64,000 nucleotides of DNA from assembly GCA_946480465.1 (NCBI GenBank), contig CAMLJY010000015.1, positions 1 through 64,000 of the forward strand, given 5' to 3'. The notes beneath the pieces were generated by a model. It had not been told where the DNA came from. It saw only the letters and a list, made by a program, of their open reading frames with translations, and did no database searches. A program made the translations under genes and the position numbers. The DNA comes from an uncultured Burkholderiales bacterium (GTDB lineage: Bacteria > Pseudomonadota > Gammaproteobacteria > Burkholderiales > Burkholderiaceae). Position 1 is the stretch's first letter, and every line of letters begins with the position of its first letter. This document shows positions 53,619 to 62,152 of this stretch, piece after piece.

Positions 53619-55265
53619 ATGATGAAGAGCTTGAGCGACGTGAGGATAGGCGCCCGGCTGAGCCTGGGTTTCGGGATGCTGCTGGCGCTGCTGGTGGCGG
53701 TGGCGCTGCTGGCGCTGCAGCGCATGGACGACCAGCAGCGCCACATCGACGAGATCACGCAGGTGAACAACGCCGAGGTGCGCCTGGCGGTGGCGATGCG
53801 GATCGCGCTGAACCAGATCGCGACCAGCGCGCGCAACGTCGTGCTGCTGGCCGACGAAGGCGCCCGCCGCCGCGAGTTGGAGAGCCTGCAGAAGTCCCGT
53901 GCCGACTACAACGCGGCGGAGGAGAAGCTGGCGCAGTTCGTGCAGCGGCCGGGCAAGGACGCCAAGGCCAGGGAACTGTTCGCGCAGAGCCAGCAGCTGA
54001 AGGCGGATGCGCGGCCCCTGATGGACCGCGTGCTGGAACTGGCCGAGCGCAACGACGCTGCCGCCGCCACCCAGCTGCTGCTGGAGAAGGCCCATCCGGT
54101 GCAGAAGTCCTGGATGCTGGCGATGGGCGAACTGGCCGACCTGGAAGACGAGCTGAGCGACCGCGCGGCGGCCGAGGCATCCGCCGCCTACGCCCGGGCG
54201 CGCACGCTGCTGCTGGCGCTGGTGCTGTCGGCCGTGCTCGCGGGGATGGCCGCCGCGTGGCTGATCACGCGATCGATCACGCGGCCGCTCGCGCAGGCGG
54301 TGCACGTCGCCCGCACCGTGGCGGCGGGCGACCTGAGCACGGAGATCGCTGTCGACCGTGCCGACGAGACCGGCCAACTGCTGGCCGCCCTGAAGGAAAT
54401 GAACGACAGCCTGCGCCGCGTCGTGGGCCAGGTGCGCGCCAGCAGCGACAGCATCGCCACCGCCTCGGGCCAGATCGCGACGGGCAATGCCGACCTGAGC
54501 CAGCGCACCGAGGAACAGGCCAGCAACCTGCAGCAGACCGCCGCTTCGATGGAACAGCTGACCGGCACGGTGACGCAGAACGCCGAGACCGCGCGCCAGG
54601 CCGCGCAGCTCGCGGCCTCGGCCAGCGCGGTCGCCACCAAGGGCGGCGCGGTGGTCGAACAGGTCGTCGCGACGATGGACCAGATCACCGCGTCCAGCCG
54701 CCGCATCGCCGACATCATCGGCGTCATCGACGGCATCGCGTTCCAGACCAACATCCTCGCGCTCAACGCCGCGGTGGAGGCGGCGCGTGCCGGGGAGCAC
54801 GGCAAGGGCTTCGCGGTCGTGGCGTCCGAAGTACGCGGCCTCGCACAGCGCAGCGCCGAGGCCGCCAAGGAAATCAAGGACCTGATCGGCGACAGCGTGG
54901 ACAAGGTGGAGCTGGGCAGCCGCCTGGTGGCCGATGCCGGCAGCACGATGCAGGACATCGTCGGCCAGGTGCAGCGGGTGACGGCGCTGATCGACGTCAT
55001 CAGCACCGCGACGCAGGAGCAGAGCACCGGCATCGCGCAGGTCGGCACGGCGATGAGCCAGCTGGACCAGGTGACGCAGCAGAACGCGGCCCTGGTGGAA
55101 GAAAGCGCCGCCGCGGCCGAAAGCCTGAGCCAGCAGGTGCGGGACCTGGTGCGCGCGGTCGGCGCATTCCGGCTGGCGGCGGATGCCGCCGCGGCGGCCT
55201 CGGCCACACCCGCGATGGCGCCGCCCAGCGGCGGCTCCGTCGAAGGCGGCTGGCGGGCGTCCTGA
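53619..55265 (+). CDS. Methyl-accepting chemotaxis protein
   Basis: This 548-aa chemoreceptor starts at an ATG after GAAAGGGG; a second ATG follows directly. TM1 lies near residues 13-34 ([20 protein letters not shown]), then a four-helix sensor domain rich in [22 protein letters not shown] motifs, TM2 near 193-215, HAMP, and the signalling helices with the hairpin tip [32 protein letters not shown]. The C-terminus ends GGWRAS, with no CheR-tethering pentapeptide. The B12-type regulator is divergent, so light or cobalamin might control it. Confidence 0.93.
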   Translation: MMKSLSDVRIGARLSLGFGMLLALLVAVALLALQRMDDQQRHIDEITQVNNAEVRLAVAMRIALNQIATSARNVVLLADEGARRRELESLQKSRADYNAAEEKLAQFVQRPGKDAKARELFAQSQQLKADARPLMDRVLELAERNDAAAATQLLLEKAHPVQKSWMLAMGELADLEDELSDRAAAEASAAYARARTLLLALVLSAVLAGMAAAWLITRSITRPLAQAVHVARTVAAGDLSTEIAVDRADETGQLLAALKEMNDSLRRVVGQVRASSDSIATASGQIATGNADLSQRTEEQASNLQQTAASMEQLTGTVTQNAETARQAAQLAASASAVATKGGAVVEQVVATMDQITASSRRIADIIGVIDGIAFQTNILALNAAVEAARAGEHGKGFAVVASEVRGLAQRSAEAAKEIKDLIGDSVDKVELGSRLVADAGSTMQDIVGQVQRVTALIDVISTATQEQSTGIAQVGTAMSQLDQVTQQNAALVEESAAAAESLSQQVRDLVRAVGAFRLAADAAAAASATPAMAPPSGGSVEGGWRAS

Positions 55266-55357
55266 AGCGCGGCAGCCGGCCCGCGCCTGAAGGCGATACG
55301 CCGCCCGGGCACGGGCCTTGCCGCCATCTGGCCCGAGCAACAGCATGGGAGCCCTCG

Positions 55358-55831
55358 ATGCAAGACGACAGACGCCCTCTCTGGGTCCTGGTGGCCGACG
55401 AAAGCCGGGCCCGCATCCTGAACTGGCCGGGCCGGGGCCATGACCTGGAGCCGGTCGAGGAACTGACCGACGCGGCGGCGCGGGCCGACCGCGCCGATCT
55501 GCGGCGCGACGCCTATGGGCGGCGCGCGGGGGGCGACCAGCGCATGGGCGGCAACGTGACCTCGTCGGCCAGCGACGACGAGCTGCACCGGGAAGCAGCC
55601 GGCTTCGCGCGGCGCGTGGCGCAGTGGCTGGCCGATGCGCACCTGAAGGGCCGCTTCGAGGCGCTGCGCATCGTCGCCGCGCCGCGCTTCCTGGGCCTGC
55701 TGCGCAAGGCGCTGACGCCGCAGGTGGCGCAGGTCGTCACCGACGAGGCGCCGCAGGACCTGGTGAAGCTGAACCAGCGCGAACTGACGGTGCGGCTGTT
55801 CTCGGCCGAGGCCGCGGCGGGCCCACTTTGA
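55358..55831 (+). CDS. Host attachment family protein
   Basis: This 157-aa protein has WVLVADESRARILNWPGRGHDLEPVEEL, a nucleotide-like-fold start, then RHEAAGFARRVAQWL-like helices and VAAPRFLGLLRKALTPQVAQVVTDEAPQDLVKL. This is the pattern of the 'host attachment protein' family (PF10116), named from a plant-pathogen gene but widespread in proteobacteria. A link to ribosome-associated or eRF1-like folds has been proposed; function is uncertain. It follows the chemoreceptor by 92 bp. Confidence 0.85.
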   Translation: MQDDRRPLWVLVADESRARILNWPGRGHDLEPVEELTDAAARADRADLRRDAYGRRAGGDQRMGGNVTSSASDDELHREAAGFARRVAQWLADAHLKGRFEALRIVAAPRFLGLLRKALTPQVAQVVTDEAPQDLVKLNQRELTVRLFSAEAAAGPL

Positions 55832-55915
55832 TGGAGGCGGTGGCCCGGCCGCCGTCACGCAGACGCGGCCGGACGCTGCCATCCGGTGGCAGCGGCGGCT
55901 CGGCACCGGCCCGTT

Positions 55916-56320
55916 TCATGGCCCACGCATGACGCCGGCCACCTCGGCCCCCGTCTTGGTGATTTCCATGACCCTGACCCAGTCGACACCATCGGCGTGC
56001 AAGAAGGTGCAGGCCTTGTGGCCCTTCTGCTTGGTGCAGCACTTGCGCATCTTCTCGTTCAGGCCCCGCGTGGTTCTCCATTTGCGGTCCGTGATGGCAT
56101 CGCTGCCGATGCCGCCAGCCACGTAGTACTTGTAGCCCGCCGCCTTGCCGCAAGCGTAGGTGGGTGCCTGGGACCCATGGGTGCAGTTGGTCGAGCAGTA
56201 GTTGTAGCGCCAGGTCGTCTTGGCGAGCACGTCTGGCACGGCAGCGGATTGGAGAAGAACAAGGGCCAGCAACTTCGTTGCCAGCGGCCATCTCAGGCTT
56301 CGGAGCAATCGAGAACTCAT
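55916..56320 (-). CDS. Secreted Cys-rich hypothetical protein
   Basis: This 134-aa protein starts at an ATG after AGGGAG. The signal peptide spans about residues 1-33 (ATKLLALVLLQSAAVPDVLA). The mature domain has paired or spaced cysteines (NYCSTNCTHG, TYACGKAAG, KCCTKQKGHKACTFL), many Lys/Thr/Tyr and a lower GC content than its neighbours. Disulfide-bonded folding is likely. I do not recognise the family. Codon use differs somewhat from nearby genes, so recent transfer is possible. Confidence 0.7.
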   Translation of the reverse strand: MSSRLLRSLRWPLATKLLALVLLQSAAVPDVLAKTTWRYNYCSTNCTHGSQAPTYACGKAAGYKYYVAGGIGSDAITDRKWRTTRGLNEKMRKCCTKQKGHKACTFLHADGVDWVRVMEITKTGAEVAGVMRGP

Positions 56321-56414
56321 GGGGATCTCCCTTCGTTTCATTGATGCCGGGCGGGCCGTCAAGCCTGAGGTGCGCCCAGCAGCCAAAAGGCACGTCCACG
56401 CGGGACCCGCCGGC

Positions 56415-56711
56415 TCAGCGGTCCCGCCCGGCTCGCACCGGCGGCTCCTCGGCCTTGGCCTTCACCGCGGGCCCCGCCACGGGCGCGGTGAACCCGCGGC
56501 CGGAGCCCAGCAGGCCGCCGAGCACGGCCCCGCCGATCGCACAGGCCAGGCTGCCGACCGGCCCCGCCGCGATGCCGATCAAAGCCCCGAGCAGCGCACC
56601 GCCGATGGCGCCGAGCACCGTGCCGAAGGGGTGGGTGCCCACCTGTTCCAGCGTCCGTGGCGGCGCGTCGTCGCGGTGGCCGAAGAGGCGTTTCTTCATG
56701 GCGTCATTCAT
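56415..56711 (-). CDS. Glycine-zipper small membrane protein
   Basis: This 98-aa protein starts at an ATG (MNDAMKKRLFGHRDD). The central segment FGTVLGAIGGALLGALIGIAAG-PVGSLACAIGGAVLGGLLGSG is a glycine-zipper pair of helices, as in small envelope or stress proteins. A charged tail follows (KAKAEEPPVRAGRDR). Function unknown; it may insert in the membrane or oligomerise. It is preceded by a short region and a divergent small gene. Confidence 0.75.
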   Translation of the reverse strand: MNDAMKKRLFGHRDDAPPRTLEQVGTHPFGTVLGAIGGALLGALIGIAAGPVGSLACAIGGAVLGGLLGSGRGFTAPVAGPAVKAKAEEPPVRAGRDR

Positions 56712-56928
56712 GAGCGTTCTCCTGCAGGTCGAATGACGATCGAGGTGCAATCGATGTTCCTGCGCCCCCCGCCGCCCAGGCGTACCGGCTGCCCGGGCGC
56801 GGCGCTTGCCGGCGGCGGTGATCGCCGGCCAGGGGAGGCCGGCTCGGTCTCTTCGCCGTCGTCGCCGCGGCCGGCCGGCCAGACGGCGGACGCCGCGGCC
56901 TGACACCACAGCCCCCAGGAGCCCCGCC

Positions 56929-57117
56929 ATGCCCCGCGACACCACCCCGAACCGCCCGACCGGGCCCGCCCCGAAGGACCGCGAGCACACCAACCCCGAC
57001 GCCACCCGGACCGAGCCGGAACCGCTGGTGCGCGACGACCATGAACGCGACGATCCGGACGAGCGGGCGGGGCTGCGGCGGCCGCACGGCGGCACGCCGA
57101 ACGTGCCGCGCACTTGA
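56929..57117 (+). CDS. Small hydrophilic hypothetical protein
   Basis: This 62-aa protein starts at an ATG after CAGGAG. It is almost all Pro, Asp, Glu, Arg and Thr (TTPNRPTGPAPKDREHTN and DDHERDDPDERAG), so it is disordered. Similar small acidic/basic mixed-charge proteins occur near stress genes in this order. Function unknown. It converges with the DJ-1/PfpI gene. Confidence 0.6.
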   Translation: MPRDTTPNRPTGPAPKDREHTNPDATRTEPEPLVRDDHERDDPDERAGLRRPHGGTPNVPRT

Positions 57118-57138
57118 TTGGTTATCCCTGGCGTGCCA

Positions 57139-57795
57139 TCAGGCATCCGCCATCGTCGGCGCGCCCGACTCGGAAGCCGCCTGTTGCAAGCGCGCGAAGT
57201 ACTCGGATCGCCCGGTCTTGAACAGCTGGAACCAGGCCTCCAGCGTCGCTTCGTCGTACAGGTCCAGCTCGGCGAAGATCTCGCGCGCGAACTCCAGCGG
57301 CGCCATGCCCGCGGCGGTGATGAGCCGGCCGGGGTCGCGCACCGCCGGCTGCTCGGCGTAGCGGTCGGCCCCCGCGTAGTCGGGCTCGCTCTGCAGGTAG
57401 GCCAGCGCATTGCTCGTGTGCGGGCAGCCGTTCAGCCAGCCGCGCCGGGCCAGCCCGGCGGTGGCGCCGCAGATGGCCGCCACCGGGATGCCGCGCTCGA
57501 TGAATTCGCCGGCCCGGTCCAGCGCCTCGGCATGGCCGTCGGGCACGTCCCAGCCTTCGCCGCCCGGCAGGACCAGCATCGCGCTGTCCGCGCCCTTCAG
57601 CTGTGCCAGCGACAGGTCCGGCAGCAGCGCCAGGCCCCCCATCGAATGCACCAGGCCGCTGCCGGCGGCCACGGTTCGCACCTCGTAGCGGCCGGGTTCG
57701 CGCTGGTAGGCGGGCGACTGGATGCCGGCCGTGGCGTAGGCCGGCTCCCAATCGGCAAAACCCGGAAAGATGTACAGGTGGACGATGTGTTGCAT
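57139..57795 (-). CDS. DJ-1/PfpI family protein
   Basis: This 218-aa protein has the DJ-1/PfpI fold: HIVHLYIFPGFADWEPAYA, ADSAMLVLPGGEGW and the nucleophile elbow PVAAICGATAGLARRG with Cys near residue 110. The next residues (GLLNG-type replaced by WLNGCPHTSNA) fit the YdeA/type-1 glutamine amidotransferase-like group. Such proteins act as chaperones, glyoxalases or hydrolases; the substrate is not predictable. The ATG at 57795 was chosen; upstream frame extensions look non-coding. Confidence 0.88.
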   Translation of the reverse strand: MQHIVHLYIFPGFADWEPAYATAGIQSPAYQREPGRYEVRTVAAGSGLVHSMGGLALLPDLSLAQLKGADSAMLVLPGGEGWDVPDGHAEALDRAGEFIERGIPVAAICGATAGLARRGWLNGCPHTSNALAYLQSEPDYAGADRYAEQPAVRDPGRLITAAGMAPLEFAREIFAELDLYDEATLEAWFQLFKTGRSEYFARLQQAASESGAPTMADA

Positions 57796-57967
57796 GGCGG
57801 GGGCTGCGAGCAGGTGGCGCCGCGAAGGGCATGGACCCGGGCCGGGCAAGGGGCATTCCCGCCGCTGGCGGCCGCGTTCTCCTTCCCGCCGAATCCCGCC
57901 GAAGCGCGCGGGCACACCGTTTGCCGAAGGTGACAGCCACCCACAACCACACGGGAACCGATCGACC

Positions 57968-58483
57968 ATGGACAAGCAGCATCCGCCGACCAGCTTCGGT
58001 GTCTTCAAGCCCGTCGGCCACGTGCTGATCCAGTTCGCCAACCTGCGCGACGTGGAAGGCGCGGCGGATGCGCTGCACCGCATCGGCGTGCCGGTGGAGG
58101 ACATGGCGCTGTACACGCCGCGCCAGATGATGGCGCAGATCGACAAGGAGATGGCCGCGGCCAGCGGCCTCGCGGCGATCGGGCAGGAGATGAACCTGAG
58201 CAAGGCGCACCGCGTGGCGGCCGAGCTGGGCCACCACTTCCTGACGGTGCGCGCGGAGAACCTGGAGCAGGCGCAGCGCGTGGCCGACACGGTGAAGCCC
58301 TGGAACGCCGAGCGGGCGCAGCATTACGGCCGCTTCATCATCGAGGAGCTGATCCAGCACCCGGACGACCTGCCGCAGGTCGGCGAATCGCCGGACCGCG
58401 GGCTCGACGCGCAGACGCCCTCCGGCACCGAGGAAGAGCGCAGCGTGCGCCACGGCGCGCCCACGCATGACCTCCGGCGCTGA
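57968..58483 (+). CDS. Hypothetical protein, 171 aa, coupled to the LigD-type polymerase gene
   Basis: This soluble protein (MDKQHPPTSFGVFKPVGHVLIQFANLRD) has no signal peptide. It contains a possible alpha/beta domain of ~110 residues (HVLIQFANLRDVEGAADALHRIGVPVEDMALYTP, then HHFLTVRAENLEQAQRVADTV), an arrangement like stress proteins that sense or bind small ligands, but I cannot assign a family. Its 3' end overlaps the LigD-type gene by 17 bp, so it may take part in or be co-regulated with DNA end joining. Confidence 0.7.
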   Translation: MDKQHPPTSFGVFKPVGHVLIQFANLRDVEGAADALHRIGVPVEDMALYTPRQMMAQIDKEMAAASGLAAIGQEMNLSKAHRVAAELGHHFLTVRAENLEQAQRVADTVKPWNAERAQHYGRFIIEELIQHPDDLPQVGESPDRGLDAQTPSGTEEERSVRHGAPTHDLRR

Positions 58484-59477
58484 CACCACGCTGGCGCGGC
58501 CCGCGGCGGCCGGCGCCGAGGCGGACACCGGCGACGCCGCGGCCGACGCCCACGAGCAGGTCGGGGGCGTCCGCGTCACCCATCCCCAACGCACGATCGA
58601 CGCGGCCAGCGGGCTGCGCAAGATCGACCTGGTGCGCTACTACGAGGCAGTGGCGCCGCTGATGCTGCCGCACCTGAAGGGCCGCCCGGTGGCCCTGGTG
58701 CGCGCGCCCGAGGGCGTGGGCGGCGAGCGTTTCTTCCAGCGCCACGCCGGCGGCCTGCAGATCCCCGGCCTGCACGTGCTGGACGCGCGGCTGTGGCCCG
58801 GCCACGAACCGCTGATCGAGATCGCCAGCCTGGACGCGCTGGTGGGCGCGGCGCAGATGAACGTCGTCGAGTTCCACGGCTGGAACGCCGCCAGCCGCCG
58901 CGTCGACCTGCCCAACCGCATGGTCTTCGACCTCGACCCGGGCGAAGGCGTGACCTGGGCCCAGGTGGCCGAGGGCGCGCGCATGGTGCACGCGGTGCTG
59001 CACAGCCTCGGGCTGCGCAGCTGGCTCAAGACCAGCGGCAGCAAGGGGCTGCACGTGGTGGTGCCGGTCGCCGCGCGCTGGCCGGCCGAGCAGGTCAAGG
59101 CCTTCTCGCGCACGCTGGTGCGCAAGCTGGTCGACGTGCGCGACGACCTTTTCGTCGGCACCAGCGGGCCGCAGAACCGCGTCGGCCGCATCTTCATCGA
59201 CTACCTGCGCAACGGCCTGGGCGCCACCACGGTGCTGCCCTTCTCGGCGCGGCTGCGGCCGCGGCTGCCCGTGTCGATGACGGTGGCTTGGGACGACCTG
59301 GACCACATCCGCGCCAGCGAGCAGTGGACCGTGGCCGACGCGGCCGGCTACCTGCGCGACCGCCACCCCGACCCGTGGGCCGGCTTCCTGGCCACGCGCC
59401 AGGGCCTGAGCGGGGCGATGAAGCGCATCGGTTTCGAGGGCGCGGCGGAGCCCGGCGAGGACGGTGTACCCGGATGA
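58467..59477 (+). CDS. Standalone LigD-type polymerase domain (NHEJ polymerase)
   Basis: This 336-aa protein matches the archaeo-eukaryotic primase-like PolDom of LigD: VTHPQRTIDAASGLRKIDLVRYYEAVAPLMLPHL, FFQRHAG, FHGWNAASRRVDLPNRMVFDLDPGEGVTW (metal-binding DxD) and LKTSGSKGLHVVVPV. The ATTVLPFSARLRP region follows. It fills gaps at double-strand breaks together with Ku. The ATP-dependent ligase and 3'-phosphoesterase domains of full LigD are absent from this protein, so a ligase must come from elsewhere. It overlaps the upstream gene by 17 bp. Ku lies 2.7 kb downstream on the other strand. Confidence 0.9.
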   Translation: MTSGADTTLARPAAAGAEADTGDAAADAHEQVGGVRVTHPQRTIDAASGLRKIDLVRYYEAVAPLMLPHLKGRPVALVRAPEGVGGERFFQRHAGGLQIPGLHVLDARLWPGHEPLIEIASLDALVGAAQMNVVEFHGWNAASRRVDLPNRMVFDLDPGEGVTWAQVAEGARMVHAVLHSLGLRSWLKTSGSKGLHVVVPVAARWPAEQVKAFSRTLVRKLVDVRDDLFVGTSGPQNRVGRIFIDYLRNGLGATTVLPFSARLRPRLPVSMTVAWDDLDHIRASEQWTVADAAGYLRDRHPDPWAGFLATRQGLSGAMKRIGFEGAAEPGEDGVPG

Positions 59478-59586
59478 GCCCGGGCAGCGGTCTCCCCGGA
59501 GGGCGGTGGGCCGGACCGCGCGGCACGGCCGCCCTGTCCATCGGGCACCGCCCAGGCGATGCGACGGGCCCGGCCTCGGCGCAGCC

Positions 59587-62112
59587 ATGATCGAAGGCCG
59601 CGACGAGTCCGGCGCTGCCGACGCCGATCGCCTGGCGCACGAACTGAGCGTCCACCCGATCGAGCCGGAGAGGCAGAACGAACAGCTGCGCCGTATCCAG
59701 GCCGAGCTGGAGGCCTCGCGCGAGCGCTGCCGCGACCTCTACGAGCACGCTCCGGTCGGTTACGTCACGATCGGCTTCGACAGCCGCGTCGTCGAGGCCA
59801 ACGGCCTGGCGCTGCGCCTGCTCGGGCTGACGCCGCCCGCGCTGCAGACGCAGCGCCTGCTCGACCGCATCGCGCCCGACGACCACGCCGTCTTCCTGCA
59901 ATGCCTGTCGGCGCTGACGCACGGCAGCGGCGTCCAGCGGGTTGACTTGCGCCTGGCGACCCCGGACAGCCCGCCGCGCTGGGTGTCGATGCAGATGGTG
60001 CTCGTCGAAGCCGACCGCGAAACACCGCACTGCCGCGCCGCGCTGATCGACGTGACCGACCGCGTGCAGATGCAGCAGCGCATCACGCATCTGGCCGGCA
60101 TCGTCGCCTCGTCGGACGACGCGATCGTCGGTGTCGACCTGGACCGGCGCATCACCTCCTGGAACGGCGGCGCCGAGCGCCTGTTCGGCTTCACGGCCGA
60201 CGAGATGGTCGGCGCGGCGCTCGACGAACTGGTGCCCCCCGAGCGCCGTGGCGAGGAAGCCGCGCTGCACCGGCGCCTGCGCGCCGGCGAGCGCCTGAAG
60301 CACGTGGAGACGGAGCGCCGCCATCGTGACGGCCACCTCATCCCGGTGTCGATGAGCATCGCGCCGCTGTTCGACGAGGCGGGCCGGCCCTGCGGCAGCT
60401 CGCTGATCGCACGCGACATCACCGAGCACAAGCGCGGGGAGCGGGCGCTGCACCAGCGGCTGCGGCAGCTGAACCTGCTGTCGCAGACCGGCCAGGCGCT
60501 GATCATGGGGCCGCAGGACGGACACGGCCCGGCGCGCGACACCTTGTGCGACCGCGTGCGCCAGGCCGTTGGCAGCGAGATCTACCTGAACTACGAGGCC
60601 GACCCCGCATCCGGCCTGCTGCAACTGCGCTCCAGCCATGGGCTGGGCGATGCCTGCCGTGGCCTGCTGGCGCAGGTGCCGCTGGAAGGCTCGCTGTGCG
60701 GCATGGTGGCGCGGCGCCGCACGCCGCTGGTGGTGGAGCGGCTGCAGGCAAGCCAGCTGGCCGAGGCGGCGGCGCTGAAGGCCGAGGGTGTGCGCTGTTA
60801 TGCAGGCTTCCCGCTGACGGCGGGCGGCGAGGTCTGCGGCGTTGCCGCCTTCGCGTCCACCACGCGCGAGCACTTCCGCGACGGTGACCTTCAGGTGATC
60901 CAGACGGTGTGCGACCAGGTTTCGGCGGTGCTGGAACGCACGCGGCTGCTGAACCACCTGCATGCCAGCGAGCAATCGCTGCGCGAGGCGGACCGGCGCA
61001 AGGACAACTTCATCGCCACGCTGGCGCACGAGCTGCGCAACCCGCTGGCACCCATCCGCAACGCGGTGGCGGTGCTGCGGCACAGCGCGCTGGGCGGGCA
61101 GCAGCTGAACCTGTGCCGCGACATCATCGAGCGGCAGGTGGTGCAGATGTCGCACCTGCTGGAAGACCTGCTGGACGTCAGCCGCGTCACGCGCAACCGC
61201 ATCCAGCTGCGCCGCGAGCGCTTCGCGCTGCAGCGCGCGGTGGAGCAGGCCCTGGAAACCACGCGCCCGCTCATCGACGCCCGCCACCACCGCCTGACAC
61301 TGCGGATGCCGGCCCAGCCGCTGATGGTGCATGCCGACCTGACGCGGCTCACCCAGGTGGTCGCCAACCTGCTCAACAACGCCGCCAAGTACACCGATCC
61401 CGGCGGCGGCGTGACCGTGATCGTGGAACGCGATGGCGGCGAGGCGCTGCTGGCGGTGCACGACACCGGCGTCGGCATCGCGCCTGCGCAGCTCGGCCAT
61501 GTGTTCGACATGTTCGCCCAGCTCGAGCCATCGCTGGAACGCTCGCACGGCGGCCTCGGCATCGGCCTGTCGCTCGCCCGCGGGCTGGTCGAGCTGCATG
61601 GCGGCCACATCGAGGCGCACAGCGAGGGACTGGGCCGCGGCAGCCACTTCACGGTGCGGCTGCCCGCGCTGCCAGCCACCGAAGAGCCCGTTCCCGCAGC
61701 GCAGGCCGCTCCGGGGCGCCCGTTGGCGCCGCACCGCATCCTGGTGGTCGACGACAACGTCGACGCGTGCCAGACGCTCGCTGCCTTGCTGCAGCTGAAG
61801 GGGCAGGAAGTACAGACGGCCTTCGGCGGCCGCGAAGGGCTGGCGCGGGCCGCGCAGTGGCGGCCTGGCATCGCGGTGGTCGACATCGGCATGCCCGACC
61901 TCAACGGCTACGAGCTGTGCCGCCGATTGCGCGCCGAACCCTGGGGCAGCGGGATGCTGCTGATCGCCTGCACCGGCTGGGGCCAGCAGGAAGACCGCGA
62001 GCGGGCGCGTGCCGCCGGCTTCGATGCCCACCTGGTGAAGCCGGTCGAGCCCGGCGCGCTGCTGCGCCTGCTGGAGCGGGCGCCGGCGGAGCCCGATGCA
62101 CGCCCCTCCTGA
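59587..62112 (+). CDS. Hybrid histidine kinase with two PAS, GAF and receiver domains
   Basis: This 841-aa soluble kinase has PAS1 (about residues 45-160, EHAPVGYVTIGFDSRVVEANGLAL), PAS2 (165-280, VASSDDAIVGVDLDRRITSWN), GAF (295-450) and HisKA with ATLAHELRNPLAPIRNAV (His near 482). HATPase_c (NNAAKYTDPGGGV, DTGVGIAPAQ, GGLGIGLSLARG) and a receiver (VVDDNVDACQ, VVDIGMPDLNGY, AGFDAHLVKPVEPG) follow. Its receiver resembles that of the membrane kinase at 22.1 kb. It lies between the two NHEJ genes, which may be chance. Confidence 0.92.
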   Translation: MIEGRDESGAADADRLAHELSVHPIEPERQNEQLRRIQAELEASRERCRDLYEHAPVGYVTIGFDSRVVEANGLALRLLGLTPPALQTQRLLDRIAPDDHAVFLQCLSALTHGSGVQRVDLRLATPDSPPRWVSMQMVLVEADRETPHCRAALIDVTDRVQMQQRITHLAGIVASSDDAIVGVDLDRRITSWNGGAERLFGFTADEMVGAALDELVPPERRGEEAALHRRLRAGERLKHVETERRHRDGHLIPVSMSIAPLFDEAGRPCGSSLIARDITEHKRGERALHQRLRQLNLLSQTGQALIMGPQDGHGPARDTLCDRVRQAVGSEIYLNYEADPASGLLQLRSSHGLGDACRGLLAQVPLEGSLCGMVARRRTPLVVERLQASQLAEAAALKAEGVRCYAGFPLTAGGEVCGVAAFASTTREHFRDGDLQVIQTVCDQVSAVLERTRLLNHLHASEQSLREADRRKDNFIATLAHELRNPLAPIRNAVAVLRHSALGGQQLNLCRDIIERQVVQMSHLLEDLLDVSRVTRNRIQLRRERFALQRAVEQALETTRPLIDARHHRLTLRMPAQPLMVHADLTRLTQVVANLLNNAAKYTDPGGGVTVIVERDGGEALLAVHDTGVGIAPAQLGHVFDMFAQLEPSLERSHGGLGIGLSLARGLVELHGGHIEAHSEGLGRGSHFTVRLPALPATEEPVPAAQAAPGRPLAPHRILVVDDNVDACQTLAALLQLKGQEVQTAFGGREGLARAAQWRPGIAVVDIGMPDLNGYELCRRLRAEPWGSGMLLIACTGWGQQEDRERARAAGFDAHLVKPVEPGALLRLLERAPAEPDARPS

Positions 62113-62152
62113 ACCGCAGCACGGCTGCTGATCGAACCCGGGCGCATGCGCG

